A stretch of 64,000 bases of DNA from an uncultured Flavobacteriaceae bacterium (GTDB lineage Bacteria > Bacteroidota > Bacteroidia > Flavobacteriales > Flavobacteriaceae): the NCBI GenBank assembly GCA_947500445.1, contig CANMSB010000006.1, positions 1 through 64,000 of the forward strand, in the 5' to 3' direction. Below are positions 37,276 through 46,468 of the stretch, piece by piece; the first letter of the stretch is position 1; every line of letters starts with the position of its first letter. A program made the position numbers and the translations under genes. The notes under the pieces are model-generated. The model saw nothing but the letters and a program-made list of their open reading frames with translations. It made no database searches and was not told the origin of the DNA.

Positions 37276-38811
37276 ATGCTTACAAAAGTTTTCGGAAGCG
37301 CCGTTTTTGGCGTAGAGGCCACTACCATAACCGTTGAAGTCAATGTAGATATCGGGGTGGGATACCATCTGGTAGGACTGCCCGACAATGCGATAAAAGA
37401 AAGCAACTACCGCATTGCCGCGGCCCTATTGAACAATGGTTATAGGATTCCAGGAAAGAAAATAACCATCAACCTCGCACCGGCAGACTTGCGTAAAGAA
37501 GGCTCGGCCTATGACCTTACCTTGGCCATTGGTATTCTTACCGCCTCTGGCCAAATTAAAGCCGATGATCTGGCAGATTACCTTATCATGGGGGAACTTT
37601 CCCTTGATGGTAGCTTGCAACCGATTAAAGGCGCGCTGCCCATTGCGGCAAAGGCAAAGGAAGAAGGGTTCAAGGCCTTTATACTCCCTATGGAAAATGC
37701 AAAGGAGGCTGCAATTGTCGAAGGCCTAACGGTATACGGGGTGTCCAATATTTCCGAGGTCATCGGACATTTCGATAAGGAGGAACCTTTGACACGGGTA
37801 CAAGTGGATATGGAGGCCGAGTTTTATAAAAATCTCGATTTCCCGGAGTTCGACTTTGCGGACGTGAAGGGACAGGAAAGCATCAAACGTTGTATGGAAA
37901 TTGCTGCGGCGGGAGGCCATAATATCATTTTGATCGGTCCGCCCGGTTCCGGAAAAACGATGTTGGCCAAACGATTGCCCTCCATTTTACCCCCGATGAC
38001 GATGACCGAAGCCTTGGAAACTACCAAAATACATAGTGTGGTCGGTAAAACCAACAATATGGGGCTTATGAGCCAACGTCCCTTTAGAAGCCCACACCAT
38101 ACGATCAGCGATGTGGCATTGGTCGGCGGCGGTTCCTATCCGCAACCTGGGGAGATTTCGCTTTCCCATAACGGCGTGTTGTTTTTGGACGAATTGCCCG
38201 AGTTTAAAAGAGGGGTCCTGGAAGTGATGCGGCAACCATTGGAAGATCGTGAGGTGACTATTTCAAGGGCGCGCTTTACGGTAACCTATCCCAGTAGTTT
38301 TATGCTTGTAGCCAGCATGAACCCGAGTCCAGGGGGATATTTTAACGACCCCGATGCCCCGGTGACCTCGTCGCCCGCTGAGATGCAGCGGTATTTGGGA
38401 AAGATATCGGGACCGTTGTTGGACCGTATCGACATCCATGTTGAAGTTACCCCGGTACCTTTTGAGAAGCTCTCCGAGGACCGTAAAGGGGAGGGGAGTG
38501 TGGCCATACGGCAACGGGTGACCGCAGCGCGAGCGGTCCAGACCGCACGTTTTTCCGGCTTGGAAAATGTGCATTATAATGCCCAGATGAATACGAAACA
38601 GATTCGGGAATATTGCCCATTGGACGATGTTTCAAAAACCCTATTGAAAAACGCTATGGGACGCCTGCATTTATCGGCCCGTGCTTACGATCGTATTTTA
38701 AAAGTGGCCCGCACCATTGCCGATCTGGAGCATAGCGAAACGGTAAACGGTGATCATATTGGTGAGGCCATACAATATCGGAGTTTGGACCGTGAGGGGT
38801 GGTTGGGATAG
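37276..38811 (+). CDS. comM: YifB/ComM family Mg-chelatase-like AAA+ ATPase
   Basis: The 511-residue protein starts with a Lon-like domain (about 1-165; VGLPDNAIKESNYRIAAALLNNG) and continues with an AAA+ ATPase (about 195-400) with Walker A GPPGSGKT (221-228), the Walker B/sensor region HNGVLFLDELPEFKRGVLE and arginine-finger segment RQPLEDREVTISR, ending with the C-terminal Mg_chelatase_C-type helical domain (about 410-505). ComM is a hexameric helicase that promotes branch migration during recombination of incoming DNA in natural transformation. No other competence genes are nearby. Length fits the family. Confidence 0.95.
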   Translation: MLTKVFGSAVFGVEATTITVEVNVDIGVGYHLVGLPDNAIKESNYRIAAALLNNGYRIPGKKITINLAPADLRKEGSAYDLTLAIGILTASGQIKADDLADYLIMGELSLDGSLQPIKGALPIAAKAKEEGFKAFILPMENAKEAAIVEGLTVYGVSNISEVIGHFDKEEPLTRVQVDMEAEFYKNLDFPEFDFADVKGQESIKRCMEIAAAGGHNIILIGPPGSGKTMLAKRLPSILPPMTMTEALETTKIHSVVGKTNNMGLMSQRPFRSPHHTISDVALVGGGSYPQPGEISLSHNGVLFLDELPEFKRGVLEVMRQPLEDREVTISRARFTVTYPSSFMLVASMNPSPGGYFNDPDAPVTSSPAEMQRYLGKISGPLLDRIDIHVEVTPVPFEKLSEDRKGEGSVAIRQRVTAARAVQTARFSGLENVHYNAQMNTKQIREYCPLDDVSKTLLKNAMGRLHLSARAYDRILKVARTIADLEHSETVNGDHIGEAIQYRSLDREGWLG

Positions 38812-39571
38812 GATATGCTTATAGGCTTGAACTTGTTGTATAGACCTGCGTTCAAGTAAACACCCACTAAGCACAAAAAGACCACTGTTAATTGCTTTAT
38901 TCCATTTCAATTAAACCTTATTTTGGTACACTAACAAAAAACCTATCGCCCGTCGGGTTTTTGCGAAAATAGTGATGAAGATGCCGACCATTTTGCCTAC
39001 CATCTTAGCTACTTTGATCCGGAGGTGTTCAATACCTTGCCCATCAATAGTCATTTCAACTGACTATGGGAGATGATCACTTTATCTGCTTACAAATCGT
39101 CCCGGACAAATACCGAAAGGTACATTAAGCAAGAAATCATTGGAAAAGTGGAATCATGCCTCGTGGGTATCGACCCATATGGCAGTAAAAATATCGATTT
39201 ATAAGGGCGTATGGCCCTTTTGAATACCTACTATGCCCATCAGGACCATTAACGGTAAGTATATCGCTTCTTTCTGTTAATAGCGCCAACAGCATCATTA
39301 CTGGACAATACTTGATCTTCTAATAAAAGGCTTATTGTACTGATATGAAAAAGATTTTCAGCCTACCTTCATTTCTTAAGCCTATTGTTTTAAGGCGTTT
39401 TGGCGGTTAGGATACGTTGGATGTAGAAGGTATCCGTTAGAATGATTTTTTGAATCGTATACGATTTAGGACAGTGTTCCACTTTATTTTTTTATCTTTA
39501 ATGGACGCGAGGCGCCAGTATATCCGGACCGAACCAGGCAACATTCCAAAGAAACCCCAAACTTAGGACGC
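38812..39571. other. 760-bp intergenic region with decayed-looking fragments
   Basis: No gene of normal length is found. At 38936-38963 AAAAACC and GGTTTTT flank a short loop and could terminate comM transcription. In one plus-strand frame between about 38978 and 39201, coding-like stretches such as DADHFAYHLSYFDPEV and GKVESCLVGIDPYGSKNID are separated by a TGA, which looks like an eroded gene, but I do not recognise the family. The bases just before 39572 contain TATCTTTA, a weak -7 candidate for the TIR gene. Confidence 0.35.
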
Positions 39572-40843
39572 ATGGACCAAAAAAAAGTCATTACCATTAT
39601 TTATGCAGCGGAAGACCTTTCCAAAGTAACTTCCCTTAAGGACCATTTGCAACCCTTTTATGACCATGGCAGTATCGTTATCTGGGACGATTCGCCCATA
39701 GCGACTGACGCATTATGGAAACCCAGTACCATATGGTCCTTGGAAGAAACGGACGTTTTTGTTTTGGTGTTGAGCGAGGCCTTCATGTATTCTAAATTTG
39801 TTGGGCAGCAAGAATTTAAGCAGGTCATCGATCGCCATAAGCAGGGGAGGAGCGCTGTTATTCCCGTCATCATTGAAGACTGTCCTTGGGATGTTGATTT
39901 CAATTCGGATGAATACGATTTTAGTTTTAAAGAGCTGAGAACTTTCCCAGAGGTCATCTCCGGCACATCCGCTATTTCCGTTCAAGATGCCTTTGTCCAT
40001 CTAAGTGAATATCTGAAGACACTTGTATTGGTCGACTCCGCGAAGGAAGCCACACCTTTAAACGACCAAAATTTAGAGAAGCAGCAACAGGAACAAAAGG
40101 CCAAGGGAACCGCATCAGATGAAGAAAATACCACAAACACGATGCAAACACCTTATTCGGAAGCGGCGCTTTCGGACAGCCAAGCTAAAACAAGAACGGA
40201 AAATCCAACAGAGACCGTGAATACATTTTCGGAAAGGGATTATGGAGCGGAATCGGTCGCTTCGCCAATCAAACAAAAGCCAGTATCAAAACTAGTCCTA
40301 GCGCTATTGGGCGTTGGTCTTGTTTCCCTTGGCGCCTGGTATCTTCTCAGTATTAAAAAAGCGGTACCGAGCAATTTGGATGCCAATGTCCCAGTGCTCC
40401 ATGCGGATACCACGAATGCCTTGAAAATGACCATCGATTCTTCAACGGTAAAAAAGGCACTTACCAAACTGGTCTTAGGGTCAAATTACTCCGGGGGTAT
40501 CGTTTTTGCGGTTGCCGCCGATGGCCGGAGCGGTAAAATGGCCTATGTGGAAGACTTGGGAACCATGCCTTGGAAAGATGCCGCAAAATCCGGGGAACGT
40601 ATAGGCCCCGATTGGCGTTTGCCCACCTTGGAAGAATTGGTGGCCATGCGCAATACCATTGGCCAGGGGGCTGACAATGAAGGAGGCTTTTCAAATACGC
40701 TCTATTGGAGCGCCACGCTGTATGGGGATTATCAGGCCAAACTGTTGCATTTTAGAAACGGTAATGCCACATATCGGTACAATAAGGAAGTAGCGGACCG
40801 ACAATATCAAGTGCGCCCCGTTAAAGATATTGAATTAAAGTAA
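39572..40843 (+). CDS. Transmembrane TIR-domain protein with DUF1566/Lcl-like exterior domain
   Basis: The 423-residue protein has an N-terminal TIR-type domain (residues 1-150): VITIIYAAEDLSKV, IVIWDDSPIATDALW, and DVFVLVLSEAFMYSKFVGQQEFK. The last includes Glu81 at the position of the TIR NADase catalytic glutamate (S-x-x-F-x-x-S-x-F-x-x-x-E). A low-complexity, charged linker (about 155-235) leads to one hydrophobic helix (240-261) and then a C-terminal domain (about 300-420) with DWRLPTLEELVAM and LYWSATLYGDYQAKLLHF, resembling DUF1566/Lcl C-terminal, C-type-lectin-fold domains. Predicted topology: TIR inside, lectin-like domain in the periplasm. Bacterial TIR proteins act in NAD+-depleting defence or signalling, but membrane-anchored ones with an external sensor-like domain are less studied. 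No defence partner gene is adjacent. Confidence 0.75.
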   Translation: MDQKKVITIIYAAEDLSKVTSLKDHLQPFYDHGSIVIWDDSPIATDALWKPSTIWSLEETDVFVLVLSEAFMYSKFVGQQEFKQVIDRHKQGRSAVIPVIIEDCPWDVDFNSDEYDFSFKELRTFPEVISGTSAISVQDAFVHLSEYLKTLVLVDSAKEATPLNDQNLEKQQQEQKAKGTASDEENTTNTMQTPYSEAALSDSQAKTRTENPTETVNTFSERDYGAESVASPIKQKPVSKLVLALLGVGLVSLGAWYLLSIKKAVPSNLDANVPVLHADTTNALKMTIDSSTVKKALTKLVLGSNYSGGIVFAVAADGRSGKMAYVEDLGTMPWKDAAKSGERIGPDWRLPTLEELVAMRNTIGQGADNEGGFSNTLYWSATLYGDYQAKLLHFRNGNATYRYNKEVADRQYQVRPVKDIELK

Positions 40844-40956
40844 CTGTAAATTATTTGACACTCAAGTAATTCAATTTCAATTATTTAAAAATATTCAAAA
40901 CTTCAATATGCAGATGCTATAAGCTTGTTTTTTTAAATGTTAGCATCGTAAAAAAG

Positions 40957-40997
40957 AATGAAGCTCCCTTTCGATCATCTTCGAAGGGAGCCTCATT
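40957..40997 (-). terminator. Terminator of the LuxR-type regulator gene
   Basis: Read on the minus strand, a GGCTCCCTTCGA/TCGAAAGGGAGC-type stem with one bulge, flanked by AATGA and TCATT pairs, is followed by CTTTTTT. It lies about 70 bp after the stop of the regulator at 41064 and may also serve the TIR gene from the other side. Confidence 0.75.
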
Positions 40998-41063
40998 GCC
41001 AGCACAGTTTCTTGTTTATACCATTTTAAATCTGAAATGATACTGTTTTTAAAATTGGGGCCT

Positions 41064-41723
41064 TTAGGCGTAATCCAATTCCCGTAATTTTCGCAAGGCC
41101 TCCGATTTGGAGTTGACATCAAGTTTTAAATAAATGTTTTGGATGTGAAAATTGATCGCGCTTGCGGTAACAAAAAGTTTTTCCGCTATCGTTTTATAGG
41201 TCGCTCCTTGCGACAGGTACTCAATAACCTCGTTTTCACGATCGGAAAAGACCCGATATTTTTTGCGTTGGAACATTGAAATCAATTTTTTGGCAATATC
41301 GTTGCTCAAAGGTGCACCATCACTTTTGATGGAATCCAATGCGTTGTAAAGGGTACGCTCGTTTACGGGTTTGGTCAAATAGCCGTTGGCCGAGTTTTTA
41401 AAAGCGGTCTTTACCAGTTCAAAATCGTTCTTTTCACTTAGCATTATTATTTTAACGTTGGGGTCTAGGCGTCTAAATTGATTGATGCCCTCTATTCCAC
41501 ATTCGTTGGAAAAGGATACTTCTGTAAAAATGACATCGGGCGTTACGGTATTGTAGTCCGCTACGGCTTCCGCAACCGAACTATAAACGCCAACGAGGTC
41601 GTATTCTAAATACATTTCAAAAAAAGATCGGTACGTTTGGTGCAATGATCGATCACCGTCGATCACCACTGTTTTAAGGGTGTTTGGGGTCATGCTACTT
41701 GGATTTTTTAAGTACATCCCCAT
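41064..41723 (-). CDS. LuxR/NarL-type response regulator with Glu in place of the phospho-acceptor Asp
   Basis: The 219-residue protein has an N-terminal receiver domain (about 15-135) and a C-terminal LuxR-type helix-turn-helix (about 155-215; FSDRENEVIEYLSQGATYKTIAEKLFVT). In the receiver the acidic pair Asp22/Asp24 and the late Lys (YLTKPV) are present, but the strand that should hold the phosphorylated Asp reads DVIFTEVS, so Glu68 occupies the acceptor position (codon GAA). A Glu often mimics the phosphorylated state, so the regulator may be constitutive or controlled otherwise. No histidine kinase is adjacent. The start may be Met11 (MTPNTLKTVV), which begins just before the first strand. 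It has its own terminator. Confidence 0.88.
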   Translation of the reverse strand: MGMYLKNPSSMTPNTLKTVVIDGDRSLHQTYRSFFEMYLEYDLVGVYSSVAEAVADYNTVTPDVIFTEVSFSNECGIEGINQFRRLDPNVKIIMLSEKNDFELVKTAFKNSANGYLTKPVNERTLYNALDSIKSDGAPLSNDIAKKLISMFQRKKYRVFSDRENEVIEYLSQGATYKTIAEKLFVTASAINFHIQNIYLKLDVNSKSEALRKLRELDYA

Positions 41724-42837
41724 ACCGGCAACCGGTATCGGGATATACTCAAAGTGATTTGGTAAACTTGGAATAAGTAGGATTGTTGGGGGAACAATTT
41801 ACTTGCATTTTGGCATAGCGGTGCCTTTCACGATAGTGGGTAACCTCGTAATAAGCGATTTTCGGCATCGTTTTCAGGGAAAAATTGCCTATTTCGTTCA
41901 AAGAACAAAATAAAGGCCATTTCACACTAGGGAAACAATGACTTTGGGTACTACGCTAAATGAGTTCTAAAAGATTGTAAGTGCGCGATTACTCAGCGTT
42001 CATAAAACGCATTAAGAAAGGTAATCTGTGCGAGACGCTTACGATTTAAAAAAGTGGCCTGAGCTTGTGGGTTATGCTCCATGGCAGTTTTAAAAAGATG
42101 ACTTGGGTACTTGTAGGTTTGTGGTTTCATGCAGTGGGGGATTTGGGTTCTACACTATATTTACATGCTTTATAAATTAGATACTCAAACATAGGAAAAA
42201 TTGTAACCTGATCAACTTGAAGCTTGCTATTTTCGTTCAAATGCACCTAAATGTTAATTTTTTTGGTATTTGACCGTGCTCACTATGCATTTCAACGACG
42301 GTTTTTACGGGGTTCCTGCTGTTGGAAATTTTAAAAAAAACTAGAAGAGCGCTAAAAAAGCCAACTTTTGATACCCGATGAGTCGAAGGAAGGATGCGAA
42401 ATCGTTGCTCGGCAATACTGTTTTTAACCAAAGGTTCCCTACTTTTTTGAAAGCGAAAACCATAAAATGAGACTAATAATTTTCCAATTTTCAGGAATTC
42501 GTACAATTTCTGAATATGATGCGGGGAAAGATTAGGCCTTGGTATCGCCCTTATTTTTTAGGTATCATAAAAAAGGAACAGGGCAAATAGGAGGCAATAG
42601 TAATGGGTAGCAAATTCTAGAATATGGAAAAGGATATTGTAATAAAAAGGAGAACATACGGATAAACGGCGAATAAGAAAACCATTCGGCACCTATATAT
42701 CGGACCAGAGTTGGTCAAAAAGAAAATAGCGGGGGCATGTCCCCGCTATTCTTTTTCCCGATTCCAAGTCAAAATCGGGACCCACTAACCCAAAATTAAA
42801 TTTTTTAAATCTTTTAAGCTATCATTTGTTTAAGTTT
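41724..42837. other. 1.1-kb region without a recognisable gene
   Basis: No frame here has convincing coding character; an 89-codon minus-strand frame at 42237-42506 has no recognisable sequence features and is not accepted. Apart from the terminator at 42723-42755 and a second small stem (CCCGAT/ATCGGG around 42757-42781), nothing else is seen. The region may hold regulatory RNA or decayed DNA; I cannot say which. Confidence 0.5.
42723..42755 (-). terminator. Terminator of the PorP-SPOR gene
   Basis: AATAGCGGGG (42725-42734) and CCCCGCTATT (42741-42750) form a perfect 10-bp stem. It is followed on the minus strand by TTCTTTTT and preceded by another short hairpin. Located about 80 bp beyond the stop of the gene at 42838, it fits an intrinsic terminator of that transcript. 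Confidence 0.8.
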
Positions 42838-44796
42838 TTATTGATCACTGTAGACGTTGGCAACGATTGTCGTATTATCCGCTACCTCCATGATCCATTT
42901 CTCATCTTGATACTTCCCGTCCAAGTTGGAGACAAAGGCGTCTTTAGCGTCGTCCTTATAGTTATAATCGGCCAGGTATACATAGTGCAACCCGTTTTCC
43001 TTGTTGTAAAACTGTTTTGCATCCAGTCCTTTTTCCTTCAGGTCTTCCATAAAAAGGTTCAGGTACTTTTTACTCTTGTACACATTTGCGATCATGTAAT
43101 ATCCTGATTTCACGTTTTCCAAGCTGTTCCGTTCCATTACACGGATCGGTAACTTCACAGGCTCCTCTTTTTCCACATCGGCTACCGTTTCCATACCCAC
43201 AATGTTATCCTCGGTAGTGGTAGCTACTTTCACTTCTTTCTCCCGAATTTGGCTCAACTTATGTAGTTCCGGCTTTTCCATTGCGATACTCACGGTAGCG
43301 GTCGCCGCGCTGCTACGGGCCAATCGTTCGATTTCCTGCTCTACCCGAGCTTTGTCCAAGGCCGTCAAACCGGCGTTCTTTTTTGGTTGTACCGCGGCGA
43401 TTGCCGTTGTATTCACCTGCTGTTGTACCTTTTTGGGCGCCGTTCTGGTTTGGGCAATACCGGTAGGTTGGCTATCGATAACCCCACCGTCGTTGCCCAT
43501 GCGCTGCTTTAGGTCATTATGAAGTAAGGTGAACATGGTTTCGAACCTTTTTTCAAAAGCAGCGGTTCTTGCTTGCTCGATCGAGTCCTGTCGCCAGATC
43601 AGCTCGTCCAAGATCAAACGGTTTTCATAGGCGATCGAGTTTTCCGTTGCGCTGGCGTCATTGGTTGCCAATGCCGTGGCGGTCTTAGCTTGTCTTTTCT
43701 GTTCTTTTCGTGTCTTTTTGGTACCGTCTTGTTGCGCTAACGCATCCTTTTCGGCCTTCAGTTGTAAAATTTGTTCTTCATAGTTTCGAATGATCTGATC
43801 CACTTTGGCATCGTCCGAGGTCGACGCATAGGCACCCGGACTGTTGTTGTCCTTAAAGGTATAGGCAAGGGAAACTTCGTGGTTCCATCCCAGATCGGCA
43901 TCCTCGACGGCGATATCTTTTTCCAATAGATATCCCAAGGACATTTTCTTGCTCAAGTTGAATCCGAGCCCCATGGACAGTCCGTACGCTTCGTCATAGG
44001 TGGTCTGTAACCATCCATAGCTCGGGAGGTCCAACAACATGGAACCTACATAACCGATACTACCGTCCTGGTTTTGTCCCACCTGTACCAAGGGCATCAG
44101 GCGTGCATCTTCGAAAAGCCCTCTCGTGGCATTGAAGCCATGGTTGTACTGCAGGGAGCCTTTCATACTTTTGGCGTTCATGTTCGTTAAAAACGCGTTC
44201 GTCGTTTGGTTGTACTCCAATAGGTTTTCCGCATAAATTCCAAAATCGAATTTTCCGACGGATAGGGTAATTCCCGGCTGTATGGCTACCTTACTTTCTT
44301 TTCTAGCTTCCGACAGCGCCCGATCTTCTTCGGTAATCACAATTCGGTTCTTATCGATACCGGTATTAAAATAGCTAATGTTGGTACCGAACGCTAGTTT
44401 ACTTTTTTCGCTCAACTGTACCGATTTGGCATAGTTGGCATTAAACCCGAATTCCTGTACAACTCCGGACCAATTGCTGTAAACACTCATACCTAGTGCG
44501 GTGTGGTCGTTTACCTTGCTACTAAAGCCGAGGAAATAGTTTTGGCTGTTGTCCTCAAAAGCGGCATATTGGTTTCGGTGTAGGATATTGATATAGGATT
44601 TGTTTTCACGAACCAGCGAAAATGTCGGGTTGATCAAAAATCGATTAAAGAACAACTGGTTGTGATATGTATTTTTTGAATCTAGGTTGGTATTGAGTTC
44701 CTGTGCTTGTGCGGTCTGTTTTCCAACAGCCATAAAGAATAGCAGTAACAGGCAAATCTTGGTATGTTTTGTAATAGGATAGCTCATCATCTTCAA
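42838..44796 (-). CDS. PorP/SprF-family outer-membrane protein with C-terminal SPOR domain
   Basis: The 652-residue protein has a signal peptide (about residues 1-32, ending QAQ), a PorP/SprF beta-barrel region (about 40-330; LINPTFSLVRENKSYINILHRNQY, then paired strands such as LGFSSKVNDHTALGMSVYSNW), a coiled-coil, Gln/Ala-rich linker (about 340-560) and a SPOR domain near the C-terminus (about 570-645; GYYMIANVYKSKKYLNLFMEDLKEKG) that may bind denuded peptidoglycan. PorP/SprF proteins assist T9SS or gliding-adhesin export. It lies 167 bp downstream of the propeller gene on the same strand; PorP and PD40/OmpA-type proteins commonly form pairs. The large adhesin often encoded with such pairs is not in the window. 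Confidence 0.88.
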   Translation of the reverse strand: MKMMSYPITKHTKICLLLLFFMAVGKQTAQAQELNTNLDSKNTYHNQLFFNRFLINPTFSLVRENKSYINILHRNQYAAFEDNSQNYFLGFSSKVNDHTALGMSVYSNWSGVVQEFGFNANYAKSVQLSEKSKLAFGTNISYFNTGIDKNRIVITEEDRALSEARKESKVAIQPGITLSVGKFDFGIYAENLLEYNQTTNAFLTNMNAKSMKGSLQYNHGFNATRGLFEDARLMPLVQVGQNQDGSIGYVGSMLLDLPSYGWLQTTYDEAYGLSMGLGFNLSKKMSLGYLLEKDIAVEDADLGWNHEVSLAYTFKDNNSPGAYASTSDDAKVDQIIRNYEEQILQLKAEKDALAQQDGTKKTRKEQKRQAKTATALATNDASATENSIAYENRLILDELIWRQDSIEQARTAAFEKRFETMFTLLHNDLKQRMGNDGGVIDSQPTGIAQTRTAPKKVQQQVNTTAIAAVQPKKNAGLTALDKARVEQEIERLARSSAATATVSIAMEKPELHKLSQIREKEVKVATTTEDNIVGMETVADVEKEEPVKLPIRVMERNSLENVKSGYYMIANVYKSKKYLNLFMEDLKEKGLDAKQFYNKENGLHYVYLADYNYKDDAKDAFVSNLDGKYQDEKWIMEVADNTTIVANVYSDQ

Positions 44797-44963
44797 TTTT
44801 GGGGATTGCTACCGTGTAAGGTCCGATAGATACCATTTTTGTAACCGATCGTAAGGGTCATGCACTCCCTGGTCAACGATCGTGAAAATATTTTCTGGGG
44901 GAACTTTAGGTTGGCAAATGGGTCGAGTACTAGGGTCGACCCATTTGCGACCTTATAAGTGAT

Positions 44964-46193
44964 TTATTCGTCTTCGAATACGGTTGAAGAATAATCGATC
45001 TGTTCCTCATTGTTCAAGGCTTCGAGTACTTTGTACTCTCTGGTACGGTCCTTTCGTTGGATGGAGAAGGCCACACGCTCTACCGTGTTGGTTTTGCTTC
45101 CACTTCGGTTCGACATTACGTAGCCCTTACGGTTTCCCTTTTGCAACACTACTGAAAAGTCGTCACCGTTACTGTTGATGTCCTTACCAAGGTTGGCGGA
45201 CCAGGCAACGCTCTTATGTCCGACTTGGGCCATATACACATCCAATCCTCCAAAACCATCGCGACCTTCCGAGGCAAAGAACAAGGTATTGCCTGCAGCC
45301 AAGTTCGGATAAAGATCATTTTTTCTGGTGTTTACCTTTTCGCCCAAGTTTTTTGCAGTACCTACCTGACCGTTACTGCCGATTGAGGCAACATAAATAT
45401 CATAGGCACCATAAGATCCTGGCATGTTGGAAGCGAAAAATAAGCGCTTACCATCTTCGGATACCGTTGGGTGCATGGCCGAAGCATACTTTGGGCATAC
45501 CGCTACTTGCTTCACATTGGTCCACTTTCCGTTCACACGGGAAGCCCTAAAGATTTTTTGCAATTTTTCCTTTTTGGAAAAAATACCGTATTCCGGTTTT
45601 TGTTCAACGGTTTTACTGAAATAGGCCGTACTACCGTCAGCAGTGACCGCAATTGGTGCTTCGTAGCCGTTCTGGCCGGATTTTTTGCGCCCCACCAATG
45701 CTTCATAGGCCTGTTTTGCCAAAAGGTCATTATCGGTAAGCAGTTCTCCGTTCGATTGGATTTCAAAATCTTTATACCGTTCCGATCGGTTTTGTACCAG
45801 ATAATCCGATTTTACCGAGGCGGTCCAGTCTTTTTCGTTGGAAGCGGTGGCGCTTGTTTTTGAATTGGCCTGTTGCAGCGCATAATCATAACGCTTCTGG
45901 TGGCTTTTTCCGAGACTTTTTCTTTTGCTCGTACTTTCCAACCTTCCATACCAATAAGCGGCAGTTTCATAATTCTTGGAAAGAAAGTTTGCGTTTCCAA
46001 GATCTTCAAAAATTTCGTGATCTTGATATCCGAGATTTTTTAGTTTCATGTAGTTTTCCATCCGTTTTTCGGTAGCAAAACCATTCGATCCATTTTTACT
46101 GTTGGACCATTTACTTGACTGTGCGGTCATTTCTCCGCAAATTAATGTAATCACACATGCACAAATTACATTGTAGGTTCTTAAATTTTTCAT
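44964..46193 (-). CDS. Secreted PD40/WD40-like beta-propeller protein
   Basis: The 409-residue protein has an N-terminal signal peptide (about 1-24), a short helical repeat region (about 45-105; YQDHEIFEDLGNANFLSKNYETAAYWYGRL, TPR-like) and a series of propeller blades (about 200-375) marked by SEDGKRLFFASNMPGSYGAYDIYVA and FFASEGRDGFGGLDVYMAQ. This is the arrangement of the PorE/SprE-type periplasmic proteins of T9SS, but without their OmpA C-terminal domain. Gene order, propeller then PorP-SPOR on the same strand, suggests one functional pair. The function of the pair itself is inferred from context. Confidence 0.8.
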   Translation of the reverse strand: MKNLRTYNVICACVITLICGEMTAQSSKWSNSKNGSNGFATEKRMENYMKLKNLGYQDHEIFEDLGNANFLSKNYETAAYWYGRLESTSKRKSLGKSHQKRYDYALQQANSKTSATASNEKDWTASVKSDYLVQNRSERYKDFEIQSNGELLTDNDLLAKQAYEALVGRKKSGQNGYEAPIAVTADGSTAYFSKTVEQKPEYGIFSKKEKLQKIFRASRVNGKWTNVKQVAVCPKYASAMHPTVSEDGKRLFFASNMPGSYGAYDIYVASIGSNGQVGTAKNLGEKVNTRKNDLYPNLAAGNTLFFASEGRDGFGGLDVYMAQVGHKSVAWSANLGKDINSNGDDFSVVLQKGNRKGYVMSNRSGSKTNTVERVAFSIQRKDRTREYKVLEALNNEEQIDYSSTVFEDE

Positions 46194-46468
46194 AGGACTT
46201 CGATTAAGGGTTAATAATCATCGACAAAGTACACGAATTATGGATGAACGGTACTTAATAAAAATTCATAGGTTTTTCATAGTAACCTATGTTTTTTTGT
46301 TAAAATTCTCCGTTAAATGGCCTTGTCAGATGCTTCTTAAAACGCTCGAAAGCCTTGATTTTATTGGGGTTTGTAAGACACCAAGGGTCGTGTAGGCCAA
46401 GAATGGACAGAAAATGTGGTTTTAGTGGAGAAAAAAGAAGGTTTTTTAAAAAAAAGCGATAAAATACA

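Noticed and set aside
42237-42506. 89-codon minus-strand frame
   Set aside because: No motif, no promoter, no neighbour support; composition is like the surrounding non-coding DNA.
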